64,000 bases of DNA, taken from the NCBI RefSeq assembly GCF_001586785.1, contig NZ_LUFH02000019.1:1-64000 (forward strand), given 5' to 3'. Below are positions 34,953 through 42,306 of the stretch, piece by piece (the stretch's first letter is position 1; every line of letters begins with the position of its first letter). A program made the translations under genes and the position numbers. The notes under the pieces are model-generated. The model had not been told where the DNA came from and searched no databases. It saw nothing but the letters and a program-made list of their open reading frames with translations. This stretch comes from Sphaerospermopsis aphanizomenoides BCCUSP55 (lineage in GTDB: Bacteria; Cyanobacteriota; Cyanobacteriia; Cyanobacteriales; Nostocaceae).

Positions 34953-35156
34953 TTATGGAACTAAAGCAATGTTGACAGTAGCTTCACGGTACTGAACATC
35001 AAAACTAGTATCTTGAGTTTGGATCGAACCTTGAGCAAATCTGGCATCGGTAATAGTATCGTAGGTGTCTGAGTTGTCAATCTCGGACTGAAAAATAGTT
35101 CCGTCCCAATACCCGGAGATGGTTCCAGTGTCATCTAACGCAACGACGATGTACAT
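34953..35156 (-). CDS. Hypothetical protein (67 aa)
   Basis: A 67-aa beta-rich acidic protein (MYIVVALDDTGTISGYWDGT start; DVQYREATVNIALVP end). Part of the right-arm operon. The composition would fit a small structural subunit, but this is speculative. Confidence 0.65.
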   Translation of the reverse strand: MYIVVALDDTGTISGYWDGTIFQSEIDNSDTYDTITDARFAQGSIQTQDTSFDVQYREATVNIALVP

Positions 35157-35188
35157 TATTTCGATTCCTTAAATATCAAAAGTTGAAA

Positions 35189-35557
35189 TTAGCCGATTAC
35201 GATTTTTCTGCGTGCAACAGGTCTTACTTTTGAAATGGCGTATCCATTGTACTTTTTACCTAATAGCTCTTTCGCTGCTGTGTCCGCCTTTTCAGGGCTA
35301 ACCAGAACCACGGCACGCTGTGTATTTTGACCTTTTTTGTAGTAAAGGGACAAAGGAAAGCATCCTGCTTTCAGGGCTTCTTCTCGACCTTCTCCTGCCA
35401 AAACCTTACCATCCGGTGGCACACCATCTGTATCTTCGGTGTATCCAAGTTCAGTAGCAATATCTTTAACTGCGTTCTTTACCGCCTTGATATAGACTAC
35501 TCCTGTTGCCCCAATGTTGAGGCGATATGGTGTTCTTTTTTTCGTTGTTGCTGCCAT
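35189..35557 (-). CDS. Hypothetical basic protein (122 aa)
   Basis: A 122-aa protein with basic ends (MAATTKKRTPYRLN; VRPVARRKIVIG), a Gly-rich middle and no membrane segment. GAGGG upstream of the ATG. It may bind nucleic acid or be a structural subunit; no family recognised. Confidence 0.72.
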   Translation of the reverse strand: MAATTKKRTPYRLNIGATGVVYIKAVKNAVKDIATELGYTEDTDGVPPDGKVLAGEGREEALKAGCFPLSLYYKKGQNTQRAVVLVSPEKADTAAKELLGKKYNGYAISKVRPVARRKIVIG

Positions 35558-35659
35558 ATTTGAAATCCCTCGATTGGTTCAATCATGACACTGGATTATA
35601 TGTTTCTTACCTGACGAAACCTTATAGATGTTCCCGCTTTTGAAACTAGATTCAACCTT

Positions 35660-36496
35660 CTATGATGTTTTCTTGATAGCGTCCCAGTATCGCCCCGTAG
35701 TGTCCACCAGCATTATTGGATATTCTCGATTGTCAAGCACCATATAGGCGTACCGGAACCGCACCTTAGCAATTGGCCTCCATCGTTTCTTGGGGACTGC
35801 TTTCCCATAAACCATCTCAGTCCCGATGGGCTTGGTTATTGAGGCTTTTTTGGGCTTGTCGGACAAACCGACAGCTTTTTCATCGTAGGGCAGCAGCAGA
35901 ACTGCAAGGATCTTTTTGATAACGTCCACGCCTTCCGCCTGATTCATCGCAAAGATTTGTAAGCATTTCAGCCCATGCTCGACATCAACATAAGTAGTAA
36001 TTTCTTTGCCCTTCGTGAAAACAATTCCCTTGTTGCTGTCAACGAATTCGCTAAAAATACGATTAGCAAAAGGGGTAGCCTTATCCGGGGTCATGTTTTC
36101 TTTCGTATAAGCTTTGACCCGAAAACTGATGGTAGCTTCCACCGGACGTAACCCATCTGGCACTGATGCCCGGTCCTGTGAAAAATATAAAAATATTTGG
36201 GGATGCAATTCGTAACTTTCTTGGAACTGCCTGGACGGAATCCCAAATACTGGGGCAAGTCCCCGAAATGCGTATCCTAAAACTATATAAAAATAAAATA
36301 AACGAATAATAACTATGACTGCGGAATCGTCATCTTGGATGGTGCAAGCAGTACGAATCGCACCTCGATTAGTAGTTATTTCCGGCTCCCAATTCGGTCC
36401 TAGATCCTTGAAATATTTTTGCAACAATTTGTTCTGGTCACGCTTGATCATATCCATCAAATGTTGCCATTTTTTATAATTCTGAGGTAGTCCCAT
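35660..36496 (-). CDS. Hypothetical protein (278 aa)
   Basis: A 278-aa protein, mainly alpha/beta, with a hydrophobic segment (VIVIIRLFYFYIVLGYAF, about 60-77) and a basic C-terminus (KKRWRPIAKVRFRYAYM). The start codon lies 2 bp after the stop of the 638-aa gene, so the two are coupled. Function unknown. Confidence 0.75.
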   Translation of the reverse strand: MGLPQNYKKWQHLMDMIKRDQNKLLQKYFKDLGPNWEPEITTNRGAIRTACTIQDDDSAVIVIIRLFYFYIVLGYAFRGLAPVFGIPSRQFQESYELHPQIFLYFSQDRASVPDGLRPVEATISFRVKAYTKENMTPDKATPFANRIFSEFVDSNKGIVFTKGKEITTYVDVEHGLKCLQIFAMNQAEGVDVIKKILAVLLLPYDEKAVGLSDKPKKASITKPIGTEMVYGKAVPKKRWRPIAKVRFRYAYMVLDNREYPIMLVDTTGRYWDAIKKTS

Positions 36497-36498
36497 TG

Positions 36499-38415
36499 TT
36501 AATCTGCCTCCAATTTATCTACCGGGTCAACGTCTTTTCCTTTGGACGCATCTTTACCAGCGTCAAACTCTTCTTTCTCTTTTTCAGCTTCTGGAATTTC
36601 TTTACCCTGCCTGCCATTTGGCTTTTGAGCCAGGGTATCAGCTAGAGTAGCCGATTCAGATTCTAGTTGTTCTTTTGCACTCTTTACGTTTAAAGGCTCT
36701 TGGGAAACCTGCTCAACAGTGCTGGCTGTGTCCTGCAAACTTTGCAATTTAGTTAGCATTGGATTGTTGAAATTCGGACTGGGATTGAACCATCCATAGG
36801 CTTTTTCTCCTACTACTCCCCACAATCTGAGAGCATTAGCCACCTTGGCATTTTGACCACTAATAGTATTTAGTGCATTTACGATGGTGTCTCCCATCGA
36901 CAATAAGCTACTGAATAGATTTGCAGTTGCTTGATAAATTCTGTTGTAATAATTCCACTGTTTTATCCAGTAGTCGTAATTTTCCTTGCCTACGACGAAC
37001 TGAATAGCACCAGTGATAGAGTTATTGATAAGTGTCGATAGCTCTACCGGGTTGTCTTGATCATCCTTTACTCCTATCAGGTCAACCACGTTCTGCATAG
37101 CCTGAGTGAGCGTAGTCACAACCGACTGAGAAAGCATTGCGGCATTATGGATTGTGACTCCTAATGTTAATAGGTTCATAGCCCGGTCTACGAGAAGCCA
37201 GTTGAACCCGGAGACGAGCTTTCCACCAATGCCGATGGCTTTACCACCTTTACCAAATATTTGGTCGCCCAGCTTGGCATTCATGGTTTGATTTAGACCA
37301 TAAGTAGCATTGCTAACTCCTAAATTAGTAGTAGTAGTAGCATCAATTTTCTTGAGTAATGCCAGGTCTGGCTGTGTGTAATTATTGGTCGTGTAATAAT
37401 TGTTTGTTACCACATTTCCTCCAGGTTTGAGTCTACCTATTATTGCCTTAATCGCGTTGATTGCTAACCAAATTGCACCTACTTGAATAGCGAATTCTGC
37501 AATTTTACCCAGCATTTCTGGGATTTTATTGACTAATGGTTTTAACTTTCCTAGTTCCTTGAAAACATCAGTTTTTAATTTCTCGACTGTTGTTGTCAAC
37601 TCCTTAAACTGAGTTTTTAACGATGTTGCAAGTTCGTTTAACTTGCCTTGCAAAGTGTTAATACTAGATTTCAGTCCAGGAATGATTTTTTCTAAACCTT
37701 CTATCCTTCCCTGCAACCTTAATAAAGCATCACGAGTTGAATCGGTTAAAAATTTAATTTCACTATTAATTAAATTCTCCAGCCGCTTCATAGCTGATAG
37801 AGCGGTCTGTGTAACCCACTCAATGTCTCCTAACGCTTTATCAGCTTTACCTTCTGCTTTTACTGCGATAGTGGCTGCTGCACGTGCATCATCGGCTGCT
37901 TTCCGTGCCAATCCTAGAGCTTTAAGCGCCATATTCCAAGCATCTTGTCCTGTTTTTGAAATAAAGCGTCCAATAACTCCATCAAGTAAAGTATTAAAAG
38001 CAGCACTTAAAATTATGCTCCAAATAATGCTTTGGACTAAAGCTGGCAATCCTTTGATGAAACTACCTACTATTGCTTTTAGTGTTGCAAGTTCTATTTT
38101 TATTTGAGCGATAGCTATTGCTTTTGCCTTTAAGTCATTCCATATCTTGCCAACATCCATTTTTAAAATGTTAACTTCCTGCTGGGTTGAATCCATCTTG
38201 AATTCTACTATTTGTATCCTTCTATTTTGTGCTTCAATTTTTTTGTTGATATCTATAATTTGCTTTTTTATTTCATCAATCTGCCTTTGGATCATGGCAT
38301 TGGGGTTGCCTTTGTCATATTCAGGCTGCCACCCAAACCGCCTCTGTAAATTGTCTATCCCTTGATTGAATCTGTTGGGGATATCACCAAATGAAGGTCT
38401 ACCAGGAACACTCAT
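36499..38415 (-). CDS. Large coiled-coil protein with hydrophobic segments, tape-measure-like
   Basis: A 638-aa protein. The ATG at 38,415 (MSVPGRPSFGDIPNRF) has AAGG upstream; an earlier in-frame start at 38,466 lies inside the previous gene. Coiled coil at about 45-100, hydrophobic helices at about 120-150, long Ala-rich and Leu-heptad helices at about 170-315, a second hydrophobic region at about 320-345, an NNYYTTNNY linker, further amphipathic helices and a charged Lys/Glu/Asp tail. The architecture recalls phage tape-measure or minor virion proteins, but I see no sequence motif that proves it. Confidence 0.75.
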   Translation of the reverse strand: MSVPGRPSFGDIPNRFNQGIDNLQRRFGWQPEYDKGNPNAMIQRQIDEIKKQIIDINKKIEAQNRRIQIVEFKMDSTQQEVNILKMDVGKIWNDLKAKAIAIAQIKIELATLKAIVGSFIKGLPALVQSIIWSIILSAAFNTLLDGVIGRFISKTGQDAWNMALKALGLARKAADDARAAATIAVKAEGKADKALGDIEWVTQTALSAMKRLENLINSEIKFLTDSTRDALLRLQGRIEGLEKIIPGLKSSINTLQGKLNELATSLKTQFKELTTTVEKLKTDVFKELGKLKPLVNKIPEMLGKIAEFAIQVGAIWLAINAIKAIIGRLKPGGNVVTNNYYTTNNYTQPDLALLKKIDATTTTNLGVSNATYGLNQTMNAKLGDQIFGKGGKAIGIGGKLVSGFNWLLVDRAMNLLTLGVTIHNAAMLSQSVVTTLTQAMQNVVDLIGVKDDQDNPVELSTLINNSITGAIQFVVGKENYDYWIKQWNYYNRIYQATANLFSSLLSMGDTIVNALNTISGQNAKVANALRLWGVVGEKAYGWFNPSPNFNNPMLTKLQSLQDTASTVEQVSQEPLNVKSAKEQLESESATLADTLAQKPNGRQGKEIPEAEKEKEEFDAGKDASKGKDVDPVDKLEAD

Positions 38416-38419
38416 ACGT

Positions 38420-39661
38420 TTACCTTCTAAACAATAGCTTGAATAAGTTATTAATAAAAATTCCAACTATATCAAACACTATGTTTAATCTTGTAATTGA
38501 GCTGAGAATTTCCTTGCCCGCTTGGTCTAATTGATTAATGTAATTTTCTATAGCCAATTTATCCTGCTCTAACTGAGAATTTTTAATTTCTAACTGAGAA
38601 TTTTTTATTTCTAGATTTTGAATTCTTGCCAATAAATCCGATTGATTGGCATACATTATTTGCTTGGTTTCGTAACAGCAATCTTTCATAGGGCGTGGTG
38701 GTGGAGCTAAAGGTAAAGGTACATCGCACTTATATTCAACATCATAATTATTGTCGGGGATGTCGGATAAATCTAAAGTCCCGTCACTAACATCAATATA
38801 GGTTTCTCCGTATGCCCTTTTTGAAGAAAAATAAGTATTTGAAGAGGAATAAGGTAAAGGAATATATTTCTTGTCATAGTCTACAACAGATATTTTCCGT
38901 GCGCCACTAATACTGTAAGTAAATATGAAATTATTGGCCAGATAACGTAGCCCAGCATCATCATCTCCATCCAATACTTCACTAAAATTATTGGCAAGAT
39001 TTCGATTCCAACCGGATGCGTAATAAGCCTTGTAAATTCCGCTAAAAGTTTCATCTCTATTGCGATACCAAATTGTCGGAGGGTCACCAAACAGTTGCTG
39101 ATGTACTGTACGTTTAGCTTTGTAGATTACCTCTCCGGACCAGAGATAGGTTATCCCAAGATTATCAATATAGATACTATCCACTGACCCAGTAATAGAT
39201 AGTATCTGTATATTCAAAGAACCTTTATCTTCAAAATATTTATCATCTCCAAGATACTCCTCCCAACAAGATGCATAATAAGGCTGATATTTCAGCCTGA
39301 AGTAAATATCAGTTGTTGATGGCATGGTATGTACATCTGGCATTTTAAATGGGTCTTTCCTGGGTGTGCAGGCTGGATTTCTCCAGATAAGCTGGAAGGA
39401 CGGAAGTTTAAAGAATGCCAAAGAACCTGTTAGCTGAATACCGATATTACAGCCATCATTAACAAATTCAATATCAATCCCAATCGGTGAATCACTAAAA
39501 GGGTCATCATAATTCGGCTCTTGCGGTGTCGGTGGAGTCGCATAAAAATTATTGCCCAATGGTATTAAATCCGGCTGGACAGGTACAGGATTTAATAATT
39601 TATTTGTTATATTTCTTGCTTTTGAAGATGTCTCAAAAGTTGGTCTAGAGGGCTTTACCAT
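38420..39661 (-). CDS. Hypothetical protein with Pro-rich, CC-motif and coiled-coil C-terminus
   Basis: A 413-aa protein. Residues about 1-310 are beta-rich with many Tyr, Trp and Asp (IWYRNRDETFSG, FRLKYQPYYASCWEEYL), like a surface or fibre-type domain. PLAPPPRPMKDCCYETK follows (about 318-335), then two tandem LEIKNSQLE repeats in a coiled coil, and a hydrophobic C-terminal helix (FDIVGIFINNLFKLLF). It ends 4 bp before the next start, and its own start overlaps the previous gene by 7 bp. Unknown family. Confidence 0.75.
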   Translation of the reverse strand: MVKPSRPTFETSSKARNITNKLLNPVPVQPDLIPLGNNFYATPPTPQEPNYDDPFSDSPIGIDIEFVNDGCNIGIQLTGSLAFFKLPSFQLIWRNPACTPRKDPFKMPDVHTMPSTTDIYFRLKYQPYYASCWEEYLGDDKYFEDKGSLNIQILSITGSVDSIYIDNLGITYLWSGEVIYKAKRTVHQQLFGDPPTIWYRNRDETFSGIYKAYYASGWNRNLANNFSEVLDGDDDAGLRYLANNFIFTYSISGARKISVVDYDKKYIPLPYSSSNTYFSSKRAYGETYIDVSDGTLDLSDIPDNNYDVEYKCDVPLPLAPPPRPMKDCCYETKQIMYANQSDLLARIQNLEIKNSQLEIKNSQLEQDKLAIENYINQLDQAGKEILSSITRLNIVFDIVGIFINNLFKLLFRR

Positions 39662-41055
39662 ATATATAGTTTGAAATTGTTGATTTCTCCCACAAAACCA
39701 CCGCTACCAAGATAAGATTGCCCTATTGTGATTTGAGCGGTAGCCATAGCAATTCCTGTGTTTCCACTAATTTCATCTGATCCAATTTTTAAAGTTGCAA
39801 CACCATCAATTCTTTTAAAGCTACATTCAACATTATTTATTGCCGTTGGTTGCACCTGTAACGTGAAACCACCGGAATAAAGATTTATTAATCCATCCGA
39901 ATCGAGATAAATTACCGGAGAGCCAATACCCGATGCTCCCCTGGTGTCAAAAATGTAATGATTTTCATAAAAGTCAGTCACATTCATGAACCAGGTAAAT
40001 TCAAAATTCTGGTTTAAGTCATAAGTAGCGTTGTTCAATAAAACAATACTTGAACTACTGTCAAATACTAATAAATTATTAGATGCCGTAACACCGTTAA
40101 TGGTTAAACTTGCATCTACTGAAGCCGTAGGAGTGTTAAGAATATTCTCGTTGTTGGCATAAAGGTTAATATAGCTAGGAGTAACTTGTTCTTGAATATC
40201 TGTCACCAAAATAGTAAATGCTTTTGTAAACGATAAATTATTGTTGTCGGTTACTTTAACTTTGATGTTGTAGCTGGATTTTAATTCATAATCAGGAGAT
40301 GAATTAATCATCAAATTATTCCCTGAAATAGTAAATTGTGAATTATCTTCGCCTCCAATCCCATCAACAAAGCTATAAACATAAGTGGTAGCGCCAGTCC
40401 CACCAGTATTACTTAGGCTTCCTATATTAGTTCCCGGTGGTACGTTTTCGTCAATACTATTATTAGAAAGGGTTATATTAGTTGGTGCTTGATTTTGATT
40501 TGTGGGAGGGATTACTATTGCTGATGTCTTATATAAAACTGTTGTTTTTTTTTCAACTGTTACAATAATGTTTATTTTGTCATCTCCAGTCAACAAGCCG
40601 TAACCAGCATCTTGTATCTGAACGGCTAAATCCGTGTCATTCCCAAGGATAAAATATTTATTATCTGGGTCTAGGGATTCCAATAAATCAAACTGCGTGT
40701 ATTGAAATCCAGAACTGTTAATGACGGCAGTCGAAGAAATAAGACTGTTACTGTTATTTTTTATCAAAAACAAATCTAGCTGCTTCCTCGGCGAACTCCA
40801 TTGTGTCTCCATTATTTTAATAGCTTGCTGCTGCCTGCTATCCGTTATCTGTATATCCGGGAGTTGAACTTCATCTAAAGATTCAATCCAGCACATAGCC
40901 TTGATGCTGTTAATTGCTAATGCCTCACTCAGAGTTACTACATCATTGCTTGTGTAGCCCAAGGCAGAAGGTATATTCAAGGTTTTTATGCCGCCAACAC
41001 TTGTGTAATCAAGGCTGAGGGAAAATGTATGGTGAGAAGAGAATGTTTCAATCAT
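39655..41055 (-). CDS. Cadherin-like and LamG/ConA-like domain protein
   Basis: A 466-aa protein. The central part (about 190-290) reads NQAPTNITLSNNSIDENVPP, followed by TGATTYVYSFVDGIGGEDN and FTILVTD, a cadherin-like (calcium-binding, extracellular) repeat. The C-terminal part (about 300-466) has the beta-strand pattern of a LamG/concanavalin-type lectin domain (VYLDSDGLINLYSGG, ISGNTGIAMATAQITIG). No signal peptide is visible, which would suit a virion or secreted-apparatus protein better than a classical exported adhesin. Likely role: binding to a cell surface. GGGGA Shine-Dalgarno lies inside a hairpin (41,063-41,081). Confidence 0.8.
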   Translation of the reverse strand: MIETFSSHHTFSLSLDYTSVGGIKTLNIPSALGYTSNDVVTLSEALAINSIKAMCWIESLDEVQLPDIQITDSRQQQAIKIMETQWSSPRKQLDLFLIKNNSNSLISSTAVINSSGFQYTQFDLLESLDPDNKYFILGNDTDLAVQIQDAGYGLLTGDDKINIIVTVEKKTTVLYKTSAIVIPPTNQNQAPTNITLSNNSIDENVPPGTNIGSLSNTGGTGATTYVYSFVDGIGGEDNSQFTISGNNLMINSSPDYELKSSYNIKVKVTDNNNLSFTKAFTILVTDIQEQVTPSYINLYANNENILNTPTASVDASLTINGVTASNNLLVFDSSSSIVLLNNATYDLNQNFEFTWFMNVTDFYENHYIFDTRGASGIGSPVIYLDSDGLINLYSGGFTLQVQPTAINNVECSFKRIDGVATLKIGSDEISGNTGIAMATAQITIGQSYLGSGGFVGEINNFKLYIW

Positions 41056-41062
41056 TTATTTT

Positions 41063-41081
41063 CCCCATCCGAACGATGGGG
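41063..41081 (-). promoter_or_regulatory. Hairpin overlapping the ribosome binding site of the cadherin/LamG gene
   Basis: CCCCATC (41,063-41,069) pairs with GATGGGG (41,075-41,081) around a 5-nt loop. On the minus strand the GGGG arm is the Shine-Dalgarno of the ATG at 41,055. It sits between the first and second genes of the right-arm operon and could make the first product much more abundant than the rest. Confidence 0.55.
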
Positions 41082-41092
41082 GCTAGGGAATA

Positions 41093-41431
41093 TTAGAACT
41101 GATTTGGGTCAATGGTTGGTGCAACGTATGGTTGCCTCAGCGTGATCGTAAATGGAAATTCTTTAAATTGAGAGACGGTGTTGTCGGCGTTAAAAACAGA
41201 TACCACTGCTTCAGTTCCTCTCTCGACACGGAGACTCTGATCAGGGTTTGAATTCTGTGCTTCAGGTGTAAGGGACTGTTCCCATCGAAGCAAGATGGCT
41301 ACAGCCATTGATTCAGCCGTGTTGGTTGCAGATGGGGTCAACGTTGTAAAGTCAGCCTTGTTTACAGACAAATTAGAAGTTGTTTGGGAAGCAGCGTCAC
41401 CAAAAACGTCCGTTAAAAGCGGTTCTGCCAT
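41093..41431 (-). CDS. First protein of the right-arm operon (112 aa), unknown
   Basis: A 112-aa protein (MAEPLLTDVFGDAASQTTSN start; PYVAPTIDPNQF end), Thr/Ser/Ala-rich with one amphipathic helix (ESMAVAILLRWEQSL) and beta-rich remainder. No signal peptide or membrane helix. Its position as first gene, followed by a hairpin, would suit an abundant structural subunit. This is inference; no family recognised. An operator-like palindrome precedes it. Confidence 0.72.
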   Translation of the reverse strand: MAEPLLTDVFGDAASQTTSNLSVNKADFTTLTPSATNTAESMAVAILLRWEQSLTPEAQNSNPDQSLRVERGTEAVVSVFNADNTVSQFKEFPFTITLRQPYVAPTIDPNQF

Positions 41432-41452
41432 TTTATGTTCAGAGTCTAATAA

Positions 41453-41465
41453 TTAGAAGTTCTAA
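41453..41465. promoter_or_regulatory. Palindrome upstream of the right-arm operon
   Basis: TTAGAAGTTCTAA is a perfect 13-bp palindrome 22 bp upstream of the first start codon of the operon. Candidate operator for a late-gene regulator. Confidence 0.4.
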
Positions 41466-41504
41466 TATTTTGGCACAGATAAAGAGCGACCGCACTAACA
41501 GCAA

Positions 41505-41528
41505 AGGGAGAGTATTTCTACTCTCCCT
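41505..41528. terminator. Bidirectional-type terminator hairpin
   Basis: AGGGAGAGTA (41,505-41,514) pairs with TACTCTCCCT (41,519-41,528) around 4 nt. It separates the right-edge genes from the right-arm operon. A diverged copy with the same stem lies at 24,265-24,288 in the left-flank relic. Confidence 0.65.
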
Positions 41529-41581
41529 GATTGATAGTTATGAAACTTGGTAAAAGTTCTGTTTTTATCTTTGCCCAACAT

Positions 41582-41824
41582 TTAAGCCACAGTTTTGACT
41601 GATTTAATACCCCCGCTACACCACTGAATCAATAGCCAGCGGTCAGACTCTTTATCTAAAGCTGGTTTGAGACGGAAAGCGAAAAATTCTTCCCATGCTT
41701 CCACTCCATGTTTAGCAACGAATTGTTTTTCTACTTCCTTGAATCTTTTCCAATCACGATTAGCGATCGCACTCAGCATGGGGATTAGTTCAGTAATTGA
41801 TATTAAAAGCGTAGCCTCACTCAT
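41582..41824 (-). CDS. Right-edge hypothetical protein (80 aa)
   Basis: An 80-aa protein (MSEATLLISITELIPMLSAI start; DRWLLIQWCSGGIKSVKTVA end). The ATG at 41,824 overlaps the preceding gene's stop by 8 bp, so this start is preferred over 41,839. A relic of a sibling gene keeps the last 20 residues nearly unchanged at 24,324-24,386. Function unknown; the pair seems tied to this element type's right end. Confidence 0.7.
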   Translation of the reverse strand: MSEATLLISITELIPMLSAIANRDWKRFKEVEKQFVAKHGVEAWEEFFAFRLKPALDKESDRWLLIQWCSGGIKSVKTVA

Positions 41825-42017
41825 CCGGGTATCCCTCAAAAATACAAATTATTGGTAAAACATCTGCTTCAGTGTCGATTGTTTCAATCAATCGCAGTCC
41901 GCGCTTTGCCCCTATCTTTTTGCAGTGTTCCTCCGAAGCTGCTGGTAGCCAGTACCTTAACTCTTTGACCGGGTCAAACTTTCCTTTAGAACGTTTTATT
42001 TCTTTTTCACTTGCCAT
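41817..42017 (-). CDS. Right-edge hypothetical protein (66 aa)
   Basis: A 66-aa protein, basic at the start (MASEKEIKRSKGKF) and acidic at the end (CIFEGYPDE). Its first codons reach into the right copy of the direct repeat. Coupled to the 80-aa gene. No family recognised. Confidence 0.68.
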   Translation of the reverse strand: MASEKEIKRSKGKFDPVKELRYWLPAASEEHCKKIGAKRGLRLIETIDTEADVLPIICIFEGYPDE

Positions 42018-42228
42018 TATTTGTTATAGAGGATGCAATCACTTTTGTCATTAGGGATTTTTATGAAATTTAGTCAAGAAATTTTTACAACTTTTGCCCA
42101 AAAATCAAAGGTTTTGAGGGGGGATAAATGGAGAATTTAGGCAAGATTTAGTCAAGACGATTTTTGACGAAGGCTGAAAGCTAGTGGGTGACCTGAGATT
42201 CGAACTCAGAACCAGCGGATTAAGAGTC
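42004..42228. repeat. attR: Right attachment site: 225-bp direct repeat
   Basis: Identical to 24,482-24,706. It holds the element-supplied 3' half of the tRNA and the arm-type repeats ATTTAGTCAAGA at 42,068-42,079 and 42,146-42,157 (variant at 42,135-42,146). Identity ends within the anticodon stem, so strand exchange occurred in or 3' of the anticodon loop. Confidence 0.92.
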
Positions 42229-42256
42229 CGATGCTCTGCCGTTGAGCTAGTCACCC
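42185..42256 (-). tRNA. tRNA-Lys (anticodon CTT)
   Basis: Read on the minus strand, GGGTGAC and GTCACCC form the 7-bp acceptor stem. The D arm is GCTC-AACGGCA-GAGC, the anticodon loop CTCTTAA (anticodon CTT, decoding AAG) and the T arm CTGAG-TTCGAAT-CTCAG. The 27-43 pair is a mismatch (T-C), the rest is canonical. CCA is not encoded; the discriminator base is A. The 3' half comes from the inserted element and restores the gene. It is the only complete tRNA seen in the window. Confidence 0.95.
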
Positions 42257-42306
42257 ACACATGAAGCTATGATAGCAGACTTTCAACAGTGGCGCTAGTG
42301 TTGCAG

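Larger units (their letters stand above)
24707..42228. mobile_element. 17.5-kb integrative element in tRNA-Lys(CTT)
   Basis: Bounded by the 225-bp direct repeat, with the integrase gene next to the displaced tRNA fragment and the intact tRNA at the other end. Layout: minus-strand left arm (integrase, small genes, HTH regulator), plus-strand replication module (frameshift gene, primase-helicase), minus-strand right arm (unknown structural-type proteins), and two small genes at the edge. No relaxase, type IV secretion gene, terminase, portal or capsid protein is recognised. It is therefore neither an ordinary ICE nor an ordinary prophage. A phage satellite, an unusual virus or a plasmid-like integrative element are all possible. 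Confidence 0.88.

Noticed and set aside
36499-38415. Calling the 638-aa protein a phage tail tape measure
   Set aside because: Only length, coiled coils and hydrophobic belts fit. There are no neighbouring tail tube, sheath or baseplate genes, so the entry describes it as tape-measure-like only.
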